Origin: UBA6055 sp965214085
GTDB taxonomy: Bacteria > Chloroflexota > Anaerolineae > Aggregatilineales > Phototrophicaceae
Assembly (NCBI GenBank): GCA_965214085.1
Contig: OZ243937.1
Span: 1,054,001 to 1,118,000 of the forward strand
Reading direction: 5' to 3'
DNA: 64,000 bases
Made by a program: the position numbers and the translations under genes
Notes under the pieces: model-generated
What the model was told of the DNA's origin: nothing
The model's database searches: none
The model's input: only the letters and a program-made list of their open reading frames with translations
Shown: positions 24,693-33,870 of the stretch, piece after piece
How the letters are laid out: each line of letters starts with the position of its first letter
Numbering within the stretch: position 1 is the stretch's first letter

Positions 24693-25364
24693 ATGCCGCT
24701 GACCGAAGCAAACATGGAGGACGTGGAGGCCCTCGTCCAAACCATCTGGGATTACATGCTGGTCGGTCATGAACTGCGAATGGCGGATTGTATCTTCGTG
24801 CTCGGCAGTCATGACATCGACGTCGCCGATTACGCCATTGAGTTGTATCAGCAGGGATACGCGCCGTATCTGCTTTTCTCCGGCGGAGTCGTACAGCAGA
24901 ATGCCGAACTTGGCGTCTTCTGGGATACTACCGAAGCCGACTATTTCGCCCGCCAAGCGCTGGCGAACGGTGTTCCTGCCGAAGCCATTCTGATAGAGAA
25001 TCGCTCGCGGAATACGGGCGAGAATTTCCTCTTCACGCGGCAATTGCTGGACTCGCTCGGCTTCGACTTCCGCTCCTTCATCATGGTGCAGAAGCCCTAC
25101 ATGGAACGTCGCGTTCTCGCGACGGCGCTGCAGCAGTGGCGCGGCATAGACTTCGTTGTGTCCTCGCCGCCGATTTCCTGCGCCGACTATCTCAATGGCG
25201 AGCTGCCGCGTGATGCCGTGATTCAGCGTATCGTGGGCGACTTGCAGCGGGTCAAGGTCTATGGCGAAAATGGCTTTCAAGCGCCGCAAAAGATTCCCGC
25301 GCAGGTTTGGCGCGCCTTTGAGCAGCTTGTCGCGCTCGGCTATGACCAGCGGCTGGTCGAATAA
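24693..25364 (+). CDS. YdcF-like (DUF218) protein
   Basis: A 223-residue soluble protein. DUF218 features are ADCIFVLGSHD, YLLFSGGVVQQ, ILIENRSRNTGENFLFTR and FIMVQKPYMERRVLATALQ. The Escherichia coli YdcF protein binds S-adenosylmethionine and the family is linked to envelope functions, but the reaction is unknown. It starts immediately after the stop codon of the Uma2 fragment and converges with the amidohydrolase gene. Confidence 0.82.
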   Translation: MPLTEANMEDVEALVQTIWDYMLVGHELRMADCIFVLGSHDIDVADYAIELYQQGYAPYLLFSGGVVQQNAELGVFWDTTEADYFARQALANGVPAEAILIENRSRNTGENFLFTRQLLDSLGFDFRSFIMVQKPYMERRVLATALQQWRGIDFVVSSPPISCADYLNGELPRDAVIQRIVGDLQRVKVYGENGFQAPQKIPAQVWRAFEQLVALGYDQRLVE

Positions 25365-25370
25365 GGACAC

Positions 25371-26792
25371 TCAGCGCAGAGGATGCTTGTGCTTCGGCGG
25401 CCCGACTTCAGGTGGAATCGGGCAGACGTAGGGCGTCCGCTCCAGCGCCTCCTTGAACTCCGCCCGCGCCTCTTGCAGTTTGTCCGGCGACAGGACCAGC
25501 TCAGCCGCCGCCAGCGCCATCACCTTGGCCGCGTACATCATGCCCTTGTGCCCAATCGAAGTTCGGCCAGTGGCGACGACGCCCCAGGAATGCGCCGCCG
25601 CTCGGCTGGCCCAGGTAGCGGATTGCAGCATGCTGCAGGGCGCGTACCAGCTCATGTCGCCCATGTCCGAGGAACCCGGCGAGACGTAGCCCTTGTCGGC
25701 GCTGGGCAGCACATCGCCGATCAGCGGCTGCTCAGCGCGGTCGGGCTCAACGCCGTAACGGCTGACCAAGGTCTTGACGTTGGCGTCGCCGAAGTGCTGG
25801 TTGATCGCCGCGGCGTAGGCTTGCTCGTCTTCGCTGAAGTCGATGCCGCCCAGCCCGCGCATGACCTCGTATTGCAAGTCGGCCAGCGCGTCGTTGGACA
25901 GGACGCGCGTCGAGCCCGATTTGTAGACGACTTCCACCTCGGTGTCGGTCATCATGGCCGCGCCTTTGGCGATACGTATGACGCGCTGGCTGACGTCTTC
26001 CAGGTTTTGCTGTTCATAGGCGCGCACGTAATAATAGCTTTCGGCGAAGTCCGGCACCACGTTTGGCGCCAATCCGCCGCTGAGAATGGAATAGTGCAGG
26101 CGAACATCATCGGTTACGTGCTCGCGCAGGTAATTCACGCCGATATTCATCAGCTCCAGCGCGTCCAGGGCGGAGCGGCCCGAATGAGGGTCGGCGGCGG
26201 CATGGGCGGATTTGCCCCTGAAGCGAAAGTAATAGCGGTTGACGCTGAGCAAGCTGCCTTTCATCGCTGAATTGGTGTACCAGGGATGCCAGTTGAAGGT
26301 GGCGTCCAGGTCGTCAAAGGCGCCCTCGCGGCCCATAAAGACTTTGCCGCTGCCGCCTTCTTCCGCCGGGCAGCCATAGTAGCGGACGGCGCCTTCATGC
26401 CCGCCGCGCTGCAGCCACTCTTTGAACGCCACAGCCGCCGCCAGACAGCCTGTGCCCAGCAGGTTGTGCCCGCAGCCGTGCCCAGCGTCGCCGGCGCTGA
26501 TGGGCTCGCGCAGGCTCTGGTCTTTCTGCGACAACCCGGGCAGGGCGTCGTATTCCCCGGCGAAGGCGATGACCGGCTTGCCATCGCCCCATTCCGCCAC
26601 GAAAGCTGTGCTGATGCCGCCCAGGTCCCAAGTGATGCGGAAGCCCTCTGCTTCCAGGAAATCAGCTTGCAGCTTCGACGCTTTGAACTCCAGGAATTGC
26701 AGCTCCGGGTTGTCCCAGATTTCGTCCGACATCCGCGTGAAACGTGGTTGATTTTCGTCCAGCCAATCGGCGATGTCCGCTTTTGAACGCAT
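25371..26792 (-). CDS. M20-family amidohydrolase, AbgB-like
   Basis: A 473-residue metallopeptidase-type amidohydrolase. Metal-binding positions are visible in AGHGCGHNLLG, CPAEEGGSGK and near NWHPWYTN; the dimerisation domain begins at FRGKSAHAAADPHSGRSALDA. The long form with TFNWHPW and VSPGSSDMGDMSW matches aminobenzoyl-glutamate hydrolase subunit B (AbgB) and related enzymes cleaving N-acyl or p-aminobenzoyl-glutamate amides. No abgA or abgT gene is adjacent, so the true substrate is open. Confidence 0.85.
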   Translation of the reverse strand: MRSKADIADWLDENQPRFTRMSDEIWDNPELQFLEFKASKLQADFLEAEGFRITWDLGGISTAFVAEWGDGKPVIAFAGEYDALPGLSQKDQSLREPISAGDAGHGCGHNLLGTGCLAAAVAFKEWLQRGGHEGAVRYYGCPAEEGGSGKVFMGREGAFDDLDATFNWHPWYTNSAMKGSLLSVNRYYFRFRGKSAHAAADPHSGRSALDALELMNIGVNYLREHVTDDVRLHYSILSGGLAPNVVPDFAESYYYVRAYEQQNLEDVSQRVIRIAKGAAMMTDTEVEVVYKSGSTRVLSNDALADLQYEVMRGLGGIDFSEDEQAYAAAINQHFGDANVKTLVSRYGVEPDRAEQPLIGDVLPSADKGYVSPGSSDMGDMSWYAPCSMLQSATWASRAAAHSWGVVATGRTSIGHKGMMYAAKVMALAAAELVLSPDKLQEARAEFKEALERTPYVCPIPPEVGPPKHKHPLR

Positions 26793-26890
26793 GGGGATGC
26801 CCTCGTTAGTTTGGGTTTGCGCCCGCCATAATATCGCGCGGCGAGCCGACAGCCTAGCCGCAGTGGCCGATGAGGCGGGTCTTGCGCCTT

Positions 26891-27826
26891 TCAGACCTTT
26901 ACTGTGGCAATGATGTGCTCGTTGGGGTCGGCGGTGGTATCGGGCGGCAAGAGCTTGGCGGAATAGTCGGGCAGAGCCAGCGTCAGCACGCGGAATCCGT
27001 GCCGGTGCCCCATATCGCGGATGGCCACCAGCAGTTGCGTACTAAGGTTGCGTGGCGACCAACAGTAAACCTCGGCATTGCGCTCATTGTAAAGCTGCTG
27101 ATGGAAACAGACGAAGGCTTCATGGCCCGAGGCGTTGACATAATGGCGATGTTTCTTGCGCTCGACGATCTGCGGTATGCCGCGCCAGTGTTCGATCCAT
27201 TCGCTTTCCCAGAGCGCGCGCGGGCTGGTCCAGCGACCGATTGCCAGCGCCCAGCCGTCAATCAAGCTGGCCTCAGTTTTGTCGTATTCCTGGCTCTTGT
27301 AGAAGCTCTGGCCGATCTGCGCCTGCAGGGCATAACGCGTCAGTCGTGATTCTTCCGCCGTGCCAAAGTATTTGCGATAGTAAGTCGCTACGTCCTGGTC
27401 ATAGGCAGGGTAATCGACCGACAGTCGAGCCGGCGCGCGCGCGTCAACCAAGATGGCGTCGGCAAGCAGCAGATGTACGTCGTCTGCGCTGCCCTCGGCG
27501 ACCAGCAGGTCCGCGACATGAAGATGCGTTCCCAGCGGCGTAAGCTCGCGATTGTAGAAGGCTTCGGCGTAAGCGAGTATCCGGCCGGCGTCGTCCACCA
27601 CATAGGCTAGGCCGTTGCCGCTCAACAGGTGATTCAGCCAGATGGCGCCGGATTCCAGCGACATCCAAGCGCCGCCATGCAGCCAGCGTTCATAAATCGT
27701 CAGATCAGCGTAGGGAAGATTCTCAACTTGACCAAGCGCGTTCAGTCGCTGCCAAATGGTCACGCGAGAGGTGAACAATTCCACTATTTTTTGTGTATCG
27801 TCTATGGTGGCTTGGCGTACCAACAT
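26891..27826 (-). CDS. GNAT-family N-acetyltransferase
   Basis: About 311 residues from ATG 27826; the frame is open to 27904. The start MLVRQATIDDTQKIVELF is a typical GNAT opening strand and helix. The middle contains AYVVDDAGRILAYAEAFYN and LHVADLLVAEGSADDVHLLL, consistent with an acetyltransferase core, and the C-terminal 150 residues form a second, less clear GNAT-like part. Substrate unknown. It is divergent from coaX. Confidence 0.65.
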   Translation of the reverse strand: MLVRQATIDDTQKIVELFTSRVTIWQRLNALGQVENLPYADLTIYERWLHGGAWMSLESGAIWLNHLLSGNGLAYVVDDAGRILAYAEAFYNRELTPLGTHLHVADLLVAEGSADDVHLLLADAILVDARAPARLSVDYPAYDQDVATYYRKYFGTAEESRLTRYALQAQIGQSFYKSQEYDKTEASLIDGWALAIGRWTSPRALWESEWIEHWRGIPQIVERKKHRHYVNASGHEAFVCFHQQLYNERNAEVYCWSPRNLSTQLLVAIRDMGHRHGFRVLTLALPDYSAKLLPPDTTADPNEHIIATVKV

Positions 27827-27978
27827 GACATAACCTCTGCCGCAACGGTTGCGCCCTATCGGTTCAGAATCTACCATATTATAGCGCAGAGTCGCCGATG
27901 GCATGCGCTGCGGCTGTTTGGATTTCGCAGCGGCGCCGCCAGCGCAATCGGATTGACGCCGCTGAATCGGAGCAGGCT

Positions 27979-28746
27979 ATGCTTCTGGCAATCGACATTG
28001 GCAATACCAATATCCATCTGGGTCTGTGGGATGGGGGCGCCTGGCGTCTCTCTTGGCGGGCGCGGACGGTCGCGCAGAAGATGACCGACGAATACGCTGT
28101 CCTGGCGCGCAACTTTCTGGATACGGCCGGGGTCGATTTCCAGTCGATATCAGCCATCTGCCTGAGCAGCGTCGTGCCCGCGCTGACGATAACATTCCAA
28201 GACTTGGCGCGGCGCTACTTGAACCTGGAGCCGCTGACGGTAAGCAGCAAATGCCGATTGGGCATCAAGGTTGCCATCGACATGCCGGAGCAGGCGGGCG
28301 CCGATCGGCTTTGCAATGCCGTGGCGCTGTCTCAGCTCTTTGGCGCGCCCGCGGTCAGCGTCGACTTTGGCACGTCGACCAACTTTGACGTGCTTTCGGC
28401 GGACAACGAGTACATTGGCGGCGTGATCGCGCCCGGCATCCGACTGGCTCATGACGCGCTGGTCAGCCGCGCCGCGCAACTGCACAAAGTCGACCTGGTG
28501 CCGCCGCCGAAACCCATCGGGCGCAATACCATTCATGCCATGCAGTCGGGCATATTTTGGGGTTATGTTGGCATGATCGATGCGCTGCTGGCCCGTATAT
28601 TGGAGCAGCTCGATGCTTCGGCGACCAAGGTAATCGCTACCGGCGGGATGGCGCCTATGTTCAGCGAACATGTAGCCCTAATCGATTTTGTCGCGCCCGA
28701 GCTGACGCTGGATGGTCTGCGGCTAATTCATGAGTTGAAGAGCTAA
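27979..28746 (+). CDS. coaX: type III pantothenate kinase
   Basis: A 255-residue enzyme that phosphorylates pantothenate in coenzyme A synthesis. The ASKHA-fold motifs are present: LLAIDIGNTNIHLGLWD at the start, QAGADRLCNAVA in the middle and VDFGTSTNFDVL. ATG 27979 has GGAG upstream and gives the normal length; the longer frame to 27898 is not needed. It converges with the ADP-ribosylglycohydrolase gene and overlaps its stop by four bases. Confidence 0.92.
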   Translation: MLLAIDIGNTNIHLGLWDGGAWRLSWRARTVAQKMTDEYAVLARNFLDTAGVDFQSISAICLSSVVPALTITFQDLARRYLNLEPLTVSSKCRLGIKVAIDMPEQAGADRLCNAVALSQLFGAPAVSVDFGTSTNFDVLSADNEYIGGVIAPGIRLAHDALVSRAAQLHKVDLVPPPKPIGRNTIHAMQSGIFWGYVGMIDALLARILEQLDASATKVIATGGMAPMFSEHVALIDFVAPELTLDGLRLIHELKS

Positions 28747-29726
28747 GCCGCGCCGATAAGACGCTCAGCCAATTCCAATGCGTCTAGGGGCCAGAAACGC
28801 TCCGGTCGCGGGTGAATTACATGGGGCAATCCGGCTTGGGGGCGGCAATTGAGTATGCGCTTTGCCCATCGCTCCGGAATCGATTTCAGCCCCCAAACTG
28901 CGCCCAATAGCGCGCCAGTGATGGCGGCGTTGGTGTCGCTGTCTCCACCGCGCATGACCGTGTCGATTATCGCGTGCTCAGGGTCTCTGGCATGGAGGAG
29001 TTGCCAAAGCGCGTTTTGGAAGCCGATCAGCACCCAGCCTGCCTGGGAGACGAAATCGGCGGGCGGCGCTTCGGCTGCGCCAGCCACCGCAGCGTAGAGG
29101 GTCTCGTCCACTTGCGCTTCTAGAGCCCAATTCACGATTTGCTCGTATAAAGCTCGCGCGTCGCAGCCACTGCGAAGCGCATGGGCGATCGCCATTGCGA
29201 ACAAGGCGTTGGCGTCTTGACAGACCGGATGAATATGGGTGATGGCGGCATCTTGGCGCGCCCACTCGGCGACTTGCTCTAAATCGTAGTTGGCGCCAAA
29301 TATGCCGAGGGGACTGATGCGCATCAACGCGCCGTTGGCCTGGCTACGAGGATTGTGACGCCCCTGGAGACCGCCTTTAACGGTGTAGCCGCAATCAAAG
29401 GGTCCGGATTCGAGCCAGTCAATATATGCTTGCCTGACTGCCTCGCGATCAAAACGACCCTGATTAACCAGCGAGCGGGCCAACATCAGCGCCATCTCGG
29501 AATCGTCGGTCGGTTGGCCCGCGATAGTCTGCCAGGTGCCGCCGTCAGCAAGGTCTCTTACACCGTCGGGATAAAGCCTAAGAATCTGTGCCGGGGTCTG
29601 AAATTCAACCAGGCTCCCCAGCGCGTCACCGGCGAGCTGCCCCAGCAGACAACCTTGGGCGCGTTCCAATATGCCGCTCGAAGAGGTCTTGCTTCTTTCG
29701 CTAATTGAATGTGGCAATACCTGCAC
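28743..29726 (-). CDS. ADP-ribosylglycohydrolase family protein
   Basis: About 327 residues from a GTG at 29726. ERAQGCLLGQLAGDALGSLVE opens the all-helical DraG/ARH fold; GQPTDDSEMALMLARSL carries the first metal-binding acidic residues and RGGDSDTNAAITGALLGA the second, the classical magnesium sites. The family removes ADP-ribose from proteins or small molecules. The frame remains open upstream through the tRNA-Asn gene to 29924, which cannot be coding. The start is therefore the uncertain part. Confidence 0.85.
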   Translation of the reverse strand: MQVLPHSISERSKTSSSGILERAQGCLLGQLAGDALGSLVEFQTPAQILRLYPDGVRDLADGGTWQTIAGQPTDDSEMALMLARSLVNQGRFDREAVRQAYIDWLESGPFDCGYTVKGGLQGRHNPRSQANGALMRISPLGIFGANYDLEQVAEWARQDAAITHIHPVCQDANALFAMAIAHALRSGCDARALYEQIVNWALEAQVDETLYAAVAGAAEAPPADFVSQAGWVLIGFQNALWQLLHARDPEHAIIDTVMRGGDSDTNAAITGALLGAVWGLKSIPERWAKRILNCRPQAGLPHVIHPRPERFWPLDALELAERLIGAA

Positions 29727-29780
29727 CCTATCGTTCAGCGGTCGGCAGAAATTGAATTGTGTAAACTGCCGCAAATGCAA

Positions 29781-29801
29781 ATGCCCCTGTTGCAGGGGCA
29801 T
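29781..29801 (-). terminator. hairpin terminator behind tRNA-Asn
   Basis: Minus strand: ATGCCCCTG, loop CAA, CAGGGGCAT, then TTTGCATTTGC. The nine-base-pair stem begins nine bases after the tRNA 3' end. The U-tract is interrupted, so the strength is uncertain. Confidence 0.65.
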
Positions 29802-29809
29802 CAAAGAGG

Positions 29810-29882
29810 CTCCGTAGCTTGGACTTGAACCAAGAACCGATCGGTTAACAGCCGATTGCTCTGCCAATTGAGCTACTACGGA
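29810..29882 (-). tRNA. tRNA-Asn (GTT)
   Basis: A 73-nt cloverleaf on the minus strand. The acceptor stem TCCGTAG/CTACGGA pairs fully, the D-loop contains AATTGG, the anticodon loop CTGTTAA gives anticodon GTT (Asn) and the T-arm contains GGTTCAAGTCC. Discriminator base is G. CCA is not fully encoded; GCC then T follows. A strong promoter precedes it and a hairpin follows. Confidence 0.96.
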
Positions 29883-29895
29883 ATAAAGTACTGCT

Positions 29896-29924
29896 ATACT
29901 ATCAGCGCGATAGGACGCTGTCAA
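29896..29924 (-). promoter_or_regulatory. promoter of tRNA-Asn
   Basis: Minus strand: perfect -35 box TTGACA (29924-29919), 17-base spacer, -10 box TAGTAT (29901-29896), followed 13 bases later by the tRNA 5' end. Position and spacing fit a sigma-70-type stable-RNA promoter. Confidence 0.7.
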
Positions 29925-29984
29925 GATAATTTACGGCAATCGTTTGCTGTCGCTTGTAGAGACTTTCCAAGGGCAGGCTTCATC

Positions 29985-31127
29985 TTGTTGGATATACGAC
30001 CGCTCGACAATCGCAAGGACTTCAGCGAGTTCTTTCAATTCCCCTGGCGCCATTACGCTGACGACCCCAATTGGGCGCCGCCCCTGCTTTCCATGCGCCG
30101 TCAATTGCTGGATAAATCCAAACATCCGGCCTGGGCTTACATGGATGGCGAGTTCTTCGCCGCCTGGCGCGACGGCGTGATGGCGGGGACGGTCGCTGCC
30201 TTTGTTAACCATGAACATAATCGTTTTCATGACGAGAATATCGGCTTCTTTGGCATGTTTGAATCTGTCGACGATCCAGAAGTCGCCGGCGGGCTGCTGG
30301 ACGCTGCGGGTGAATGGGCGGCGGCGCGGGGTGTAGACGCGATTCGCGGTCCCGCCAGTTTCACCACCAATGAAGAATGCGGCCTGCTGGTCGATAACTT
30401 CAGCCCGCCCGTGATTATGATGCCCTACAATCCGCCTTGGTACGCCGGCTTGGTGGCGGGCGCCGGCTTCGAAAAGGTGATGGATCTGCACTGCATCTAT
30501 CAGGATCGCAAGACGATCGCGGGCAGCGACTCGTTGGAACGCTTGGAAAGGCTCGTCAGCCGGGCGGCGCAGCGCAGCGGAATCTCGGTACGCAGCATGC
30601 GCGCCAAGGAAAAGAAGGCCGAATTCGAGCGCTTCCGCGAGATTTACAACGCAGCCTGGGAAAAAAACTGGGGCTTCATCCCCATGAATGACGCCGAGCT
30701 GCAGGCTTTGATCGATGATTTAGGCATGTTGGTGGAGCCCAAGTTGGCTTTTTTCGCTGAAATCGCCGATGAGCCCGTAGGCTTCGCGCTGACGATTCCC
30801 AATTTCAACGACGCGCTGCGCCGCGCCTACCCACGGCCGGGTGTGCCGGAAATCGTCACGATGGCGCAAGTTGCCTGGCACTGGAAAATTCGCAAGTCGA
30901 TTCGCGGCGTGCGCATGCCACTGATGGGCGTCAAGCAGGAGCACCGCAACAAGGGCGTGGAGCTGGCTATGCTGCTCGAGGTGATGAAGGCTTTGCTGCC
31001 CTCACAGTACGATTACCTTGACTCGGGCTGGGTTTTGGAAACCAATCCGCTAATAAAGATTAGCTTGAGCTTAGGCGGCAAGATCTACAAGACGCATCGC
31101 TTCTATCAAAAGTCGCTGCTTGTCTAG
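29985..31127 (+). CDS. GNAT-related N-acetyltransferase (YghO-like)
   Basis: About 380 residues if translation begins at the TTG at 29985 (AAGGGC upstream); the frame extends to 29856 but that part overlaps tRNA-Asn. FFQFPWRHYADDPNWAPPLL and AAFVNHEHNRFHDENIGFFGMFE are typical of a conserved family often annotated N-acetyltransferase. GPASFTTNEECGLLVDNF and LMGVKQEHRNKGVELAMLLE (acetyl-CoA site-like) support a double GNAT fold. Substrate unknown. It converges with the solute-binding protein gene, overlapping by four bases. Confidence 0.72.
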   Translation: MLDIRPLDNRKDFSEFFQFPWRHYADDPNWAPPLLSMRRQLLDKSKHPAWAYMDGEFFAAWRDGVMAGTVAAFVNHEHNRFHDENIGFFGMFESVDDPEVAGGLLDAAGEWAAARGVDAIRGPASFTTNEECGLLVDNFSPPVIMMPYNPPWYAGLVAGAGFEKVMDLHCIYQDRKTIAGSDSLERLERLVSRAAQRSGISVRSMRAKEKKAEFERFREIYNAAWEKNWGFIPMNDAELQALIDDLGMLVEPKLAFFAEIADEPVGFALTIPNFNDALRRAYPRPGVPEIVTMAQVAWHWKIRKSIRGVRMPLMGVKQEHRNKGVELAMLLEVMKALLPSQYDYLDSGWVLETNPLIKISLSLGGKIYKTHRFYQKSLLV

Positions 31128-32374
31128 CGCTCGGCCAGCTGTTCGACCACCAGTCGCGTCGCTTCCGCCGCGGAAAGATCGCCGTGCATGACGTGCGCCA
31201 AGGCTTCCTGCATCAAGCGCGGCGCGGTCCCGCCTTCGCCCTCAGGCAATGGCAACGCTGCGCTTTGCAGCTGTTCGGCAAAGAATTGACTATCAGCGGC
31301 GGGGGGCAGGCTTTGGTCCAGAATGGCGGGTTGAGACGGCAGATGATAAAGCGCCCGCGAGAAATCGGCATGGAAGGCGGGCTCCATCATCCATTCCAGA
31401 AAGCGCGCCGCAAGAGCCTGTCGGCCGCGGTCCGGCGTCACGATCACCCACAGCCAGCCATTGAGGATTGACGAGCCGTTGCCGCCCGCAGTCGGTATCT
31501 CGCCGACAACAACATTGATGGCCTCTTGGTCAATCATGGCGAGGTATTCGCTGGCGTTGAAGATGGCCAGCTGCGGGCGATCCTGATGATTGGCGAAGTC
31601 GGCGGCATAGGCGGCTGGCGACTGATAGGTCAGGACATCGGCTGTTATCAAGCCCCTCTGCACGAGGACATCGTAGAATTCCAGCACCGTCAACAGCGCG
31701 TCTTCGTTGATGCTCATCACGCCGTCTTCTGGCGTCTTTCCGCCGGCGGCCAGGTACTGCAAATAGAAGGTCTGATTCAAGCCGTTGGCGCGCGCCGCCG
31801 GGAACAAGAAGGCAACGTCGTCGGACAGCATGTCATCAAAGCTGCGCAAGTTGCGGGCGGCCGCCACTGGCTGTGTATAGACGCTATGCAGCAGATCGAA
31901 AAAGTAGGGCAGGCCGTAAAGCGAGAGTCCGCTATCCAGCGGAATCTGGCCGAATTCCACGCCATCGTCCAAATCGTTAAGCAGGGACGATGAAAACAGC
32001 GTTTCCAAAGATTGCAAATACTCGCTGGCCAGCGCTGGACCAAAGTCTCGCCGGCGGATCAGCGCGACGTCCGGCAACGCTTCGGGCGCGACTTCTTTCC
32101 CAGCGCGAATCGATGCCACAATGCCGCCGATTCTGCCGACATCCTTGATGCGATAGCTCGCGTTTATGTTGTTGCTGGCGGAAAACGCGGCGCTGTGCTC
32201 GCTCAGCAGTTGATAGGCATCGCCGGATTCGTCGGAGATAAGCGGCGCGGGCAGCCATACTTTCAGCAGAGGCGCGGCGCTGCTCTCAGCCTGATTGGCG
32301 CTGTCTTGGGCGCTCGCCAATGTCGATGTTAGCAGCAGAAAAATGACTGATGCCTTTAATAGTAGACGCCTCAC
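31124..32374 (-). CDS. extracellular solute-binding protein (ABC transporter type 1 family)
   Basis: About 416 residues from a GTG at 32374, which has GAGG ten bases upstream and lies directly before a signal peptide (VRRLLLKASVIFLLLTSTLASAQ). The mature part has the family pattern LKVWLPAPLISDESG, LPDVALIRRRDFGPALAS, LPYFFDLLHSVYT and WLWVIVTPDRGRQALAARFLEWM. No lipobox Cys is visible and no permease or ATPase gene is adjacent, so this is an orphan binding protein, ligand unknown. The upstream extension to 32545 is in repeat DNA. Confidence 0.78.
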   Translation of the reverse strand: MRRLLLKASVIFLLLTSTLASAQDSANQAESSAAPLLKVWLPAPLISDESGDAYQLLSEHSAAFSASNNINASYRIKDVGRIGGIVASIRAGKEVAPEALPDVALIRRRDFGPALASEYLQSLETLFSSSLLNDLDDGVEFGQIPLDSGLSLYGLPYFFDLLHSVYTQPVAAARNLRSFDDMLSDDVAFLFPAARANGLNQTFYLQYLAAGGKTPEDGVMSINEDALLTVLEFYDVLVQRGLITADVLTYQSPAAYAADFANHQDRPQLAIFNASEYLAMIDQEAINVVVGEIPTAGGNGSSILNGWLWVIVTPDRGRQALAARFLEWMMEPAFHADFSRALYHLPSQPAILDQSLPPAADSQFFAEQLQSAALPLPEGEGGTAPRLMQEALAHVMHGDLSAAEATRLVVEQLAER

Positions 32375-32454
32375 GGATGGCTTGCCTCGGATGCTCAGTT
32401 TCAATCCATAACTATTGTACTCGAATTGTTTGTCAATACCTGCCGGCGCGTCTT

Positions 32455-32757
32455 TGTCATGCGAAAAAGCTTGCCTTGTAGGGGCGACCAATCTGGTCAG
32501 CTGCAACTTGTGGTTTCGGGCTGTCGTCCCTACAAAGTGATGCACAGTGAAATTTGCATTACTTTATTGGCTTAACTGAGAACACAGAGTTTAAGTTTGT
32601 TCGGGGCAGGGCTCCTCTAGCATCGACTTACAAATGGGCAAATTACTTATCACATGACAATAAATTGCAGTGCAATTGCACAATCTTTATTATAGATTGA
32701 CATTTCTCTGTGCCCTCTGTGTTCTCTGTGGTTAAATTATTTTGATGCGATTGCACT
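32455..32757. repeat. dispersed element, copy 4
   Basis: The right end GCGATTGCACTG (near 32757) and the arm TCTCTGTGCCCTCTGTGTTCTC are clear. The interior shares GAACACAGAGTTTAAGTTTG, then TTCGG, GCTCCTCTAG and CAAATTACTTATCACA with the inverted complement of 12460-12590 in copy 1, and a GTAGGGGCGACC...GTCCCTAC block. The left boundary is uncertain; no TGCGATT-type left end is recognised. The right end overlaps the last codons of the LOG-like gene. Confidence 0.6.
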
Positions 32758-33279
32758 GGTGAATATGTCCATTACCTCGTCGGGGCGCTGGGCAATGTGG
32801 ATCATGCCGTGGTAGCCATCGCCAAGATAGGCGCTGTTTTCGAGCTCGCCGATTAACTTGGCCCACAAGCTGCCGTAGCAAACAAAGGGACGGCGCGGGA
32901 CACCGCCGATGCGCATCAATTCCCAGGTTTCCGCGATTTCGTGCAATGTGCCTATACCGCCCGGCATAGCCAGGTACCCGTCCGCGTTCTCCACCATGTA
33001 GAGCAGCCGGTCGCGCAGGTCGGCAAAATTGACGACTTCATCCAGGTACGCGTTAGGCTTGACACCAAATTGCAGGCCGATTTGATCGGTCGTCACGCCA
33101 ATCACATGGCCGCCGGCCAACTTGGCGCCTTTGCTGACGGCTTCCATGATTCCATAGTAGCCGCCGCTCATAACCGCATAGCCGGCTTGCGCCAGCGCCC
33201 GCCCGATAGTGACCCCATCCTCGTATTCGGGCTGGAGCGGACGAACCTGGGAACTGCCATAAACAGTGATGGTCTTCAT
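32737..33279 (-). CDS. LOG/TIGR00730-family nucleotide 5'-monophosphate phosphoribohydrolase
   Basis: A 180-residue Rossmann-like protein. VYGSSQVRPLQPEYEDG, VMSGGYYGIMEAVSKGAK and MPGGIGTLHEIAETW (the PGGxGTxxE motif) identify the family, which splits nucleoside monophosphates such as cytokinin ribotides into base and ribose phosphate. Older annotations call it lysine decarboxylase-like. The last residues SAIASK and the TAA stop are encoded by the terminal repeat of element copy 4, so the natural C-terminus has been replaced. Confidence 0.85.
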   Translation of the reverse strand: MKTITVYGSSQVRPLQPEYEDGVTIGRALAQAGYAVMSGGYYGIMEAVSKGAKLAGGHVIGVTTDQIGLQFGVKPNAYLDEVVNFADLRDRLLYMVENADGYLAMPGGIGTLHEIAETWELMRIGGVPRRPFVCYGSLWAKLIGELENSAYLGDGYHGMIHIAQRPDEVMDIFTSAIASK

Positions 33280-33365
33280 AATCTCCGCGGTTTCCGCTTG
33301 TGCATATCTATGGCGAGTATAGCAGACCTGCCAGCCCTGTTAAACGCCGACTGCCGAAGGGCTCG

Positions 33366-33788
33366 GGCATTCGCATCAAGTTAAATTCTACACAGTCGCT
33401 CGCAAGTCCCGATTTGGCTCACAAAAAATATGAAAGCGAATGCTGTGTGCGTTCGGGCGAGCTGGTGGCTTCCCCCTACATATTCCGACGGGCTTCGGCA
33501 GGTTTCAAAATAAAGGGTTCAAAATTGAAGTGCAACTATAAATCATAGACCTTTCTCTGTGCTCTCAGTAAAACCAAGAAAGTCATGCGAAGAAGCGCGC
33601 CGTGTAGGGGCGACCAATCTGGTCGCCCGCTTCCGCTGCGACTCGTGGTTTCGGGCTGTCGCCCCTACAGATCGTTGCTTTGGCAAAATTCGCATGACTA
33701 ACTTGGAACTACTTCTGTGTCTCTGTGGTTAAATTTGAGTTCGTATAAGGTTCCTAGATCTCAGATTCATGTTGAAGCGATTGCCCTG
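33366..33788. repeat. dispersed element, copy 5
   Basis: A degenerate left end (GGGCATTCGCATCAA, 33369-33383) and the right end GAAGCGATTGCCCTG (ending 33788) enclose two submodules. The first (33393-33515) matches the interior of copy 2: GTCGCTCGCAAGTC, GTGTGCGTTCGGGCGAGC, CGGCAGGTTTCA. The second (about 33572-33700) is the inverted complement of copy 1 at 12595-12720, including the GTAGGGGCGACC / GTCGCCCCTAC palindrome. It looks composite. No gene is seen. Confidence 0.65.
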
Positions 33789-33870
33789 CCCCCAAATCTT
33801 TGGGCGGAACGGTTTACAATTTTCTGCGTTATACTTTGTAGACCAAATGAGACAAGCAAAGGGACAAACA

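Noticed and set aside
29727..29924. N-terminal extension of the ADP-ribosylglycohydrolase frame
   Set aside because: It would translate the tRNA-Asn gene and its terminator on the same strand.
33393..33520. Possible small RNA gene in the intergenic region
   Set aside because: The sequence matches the interior of repeat copy 2 and has no promoter or terminator of its own.
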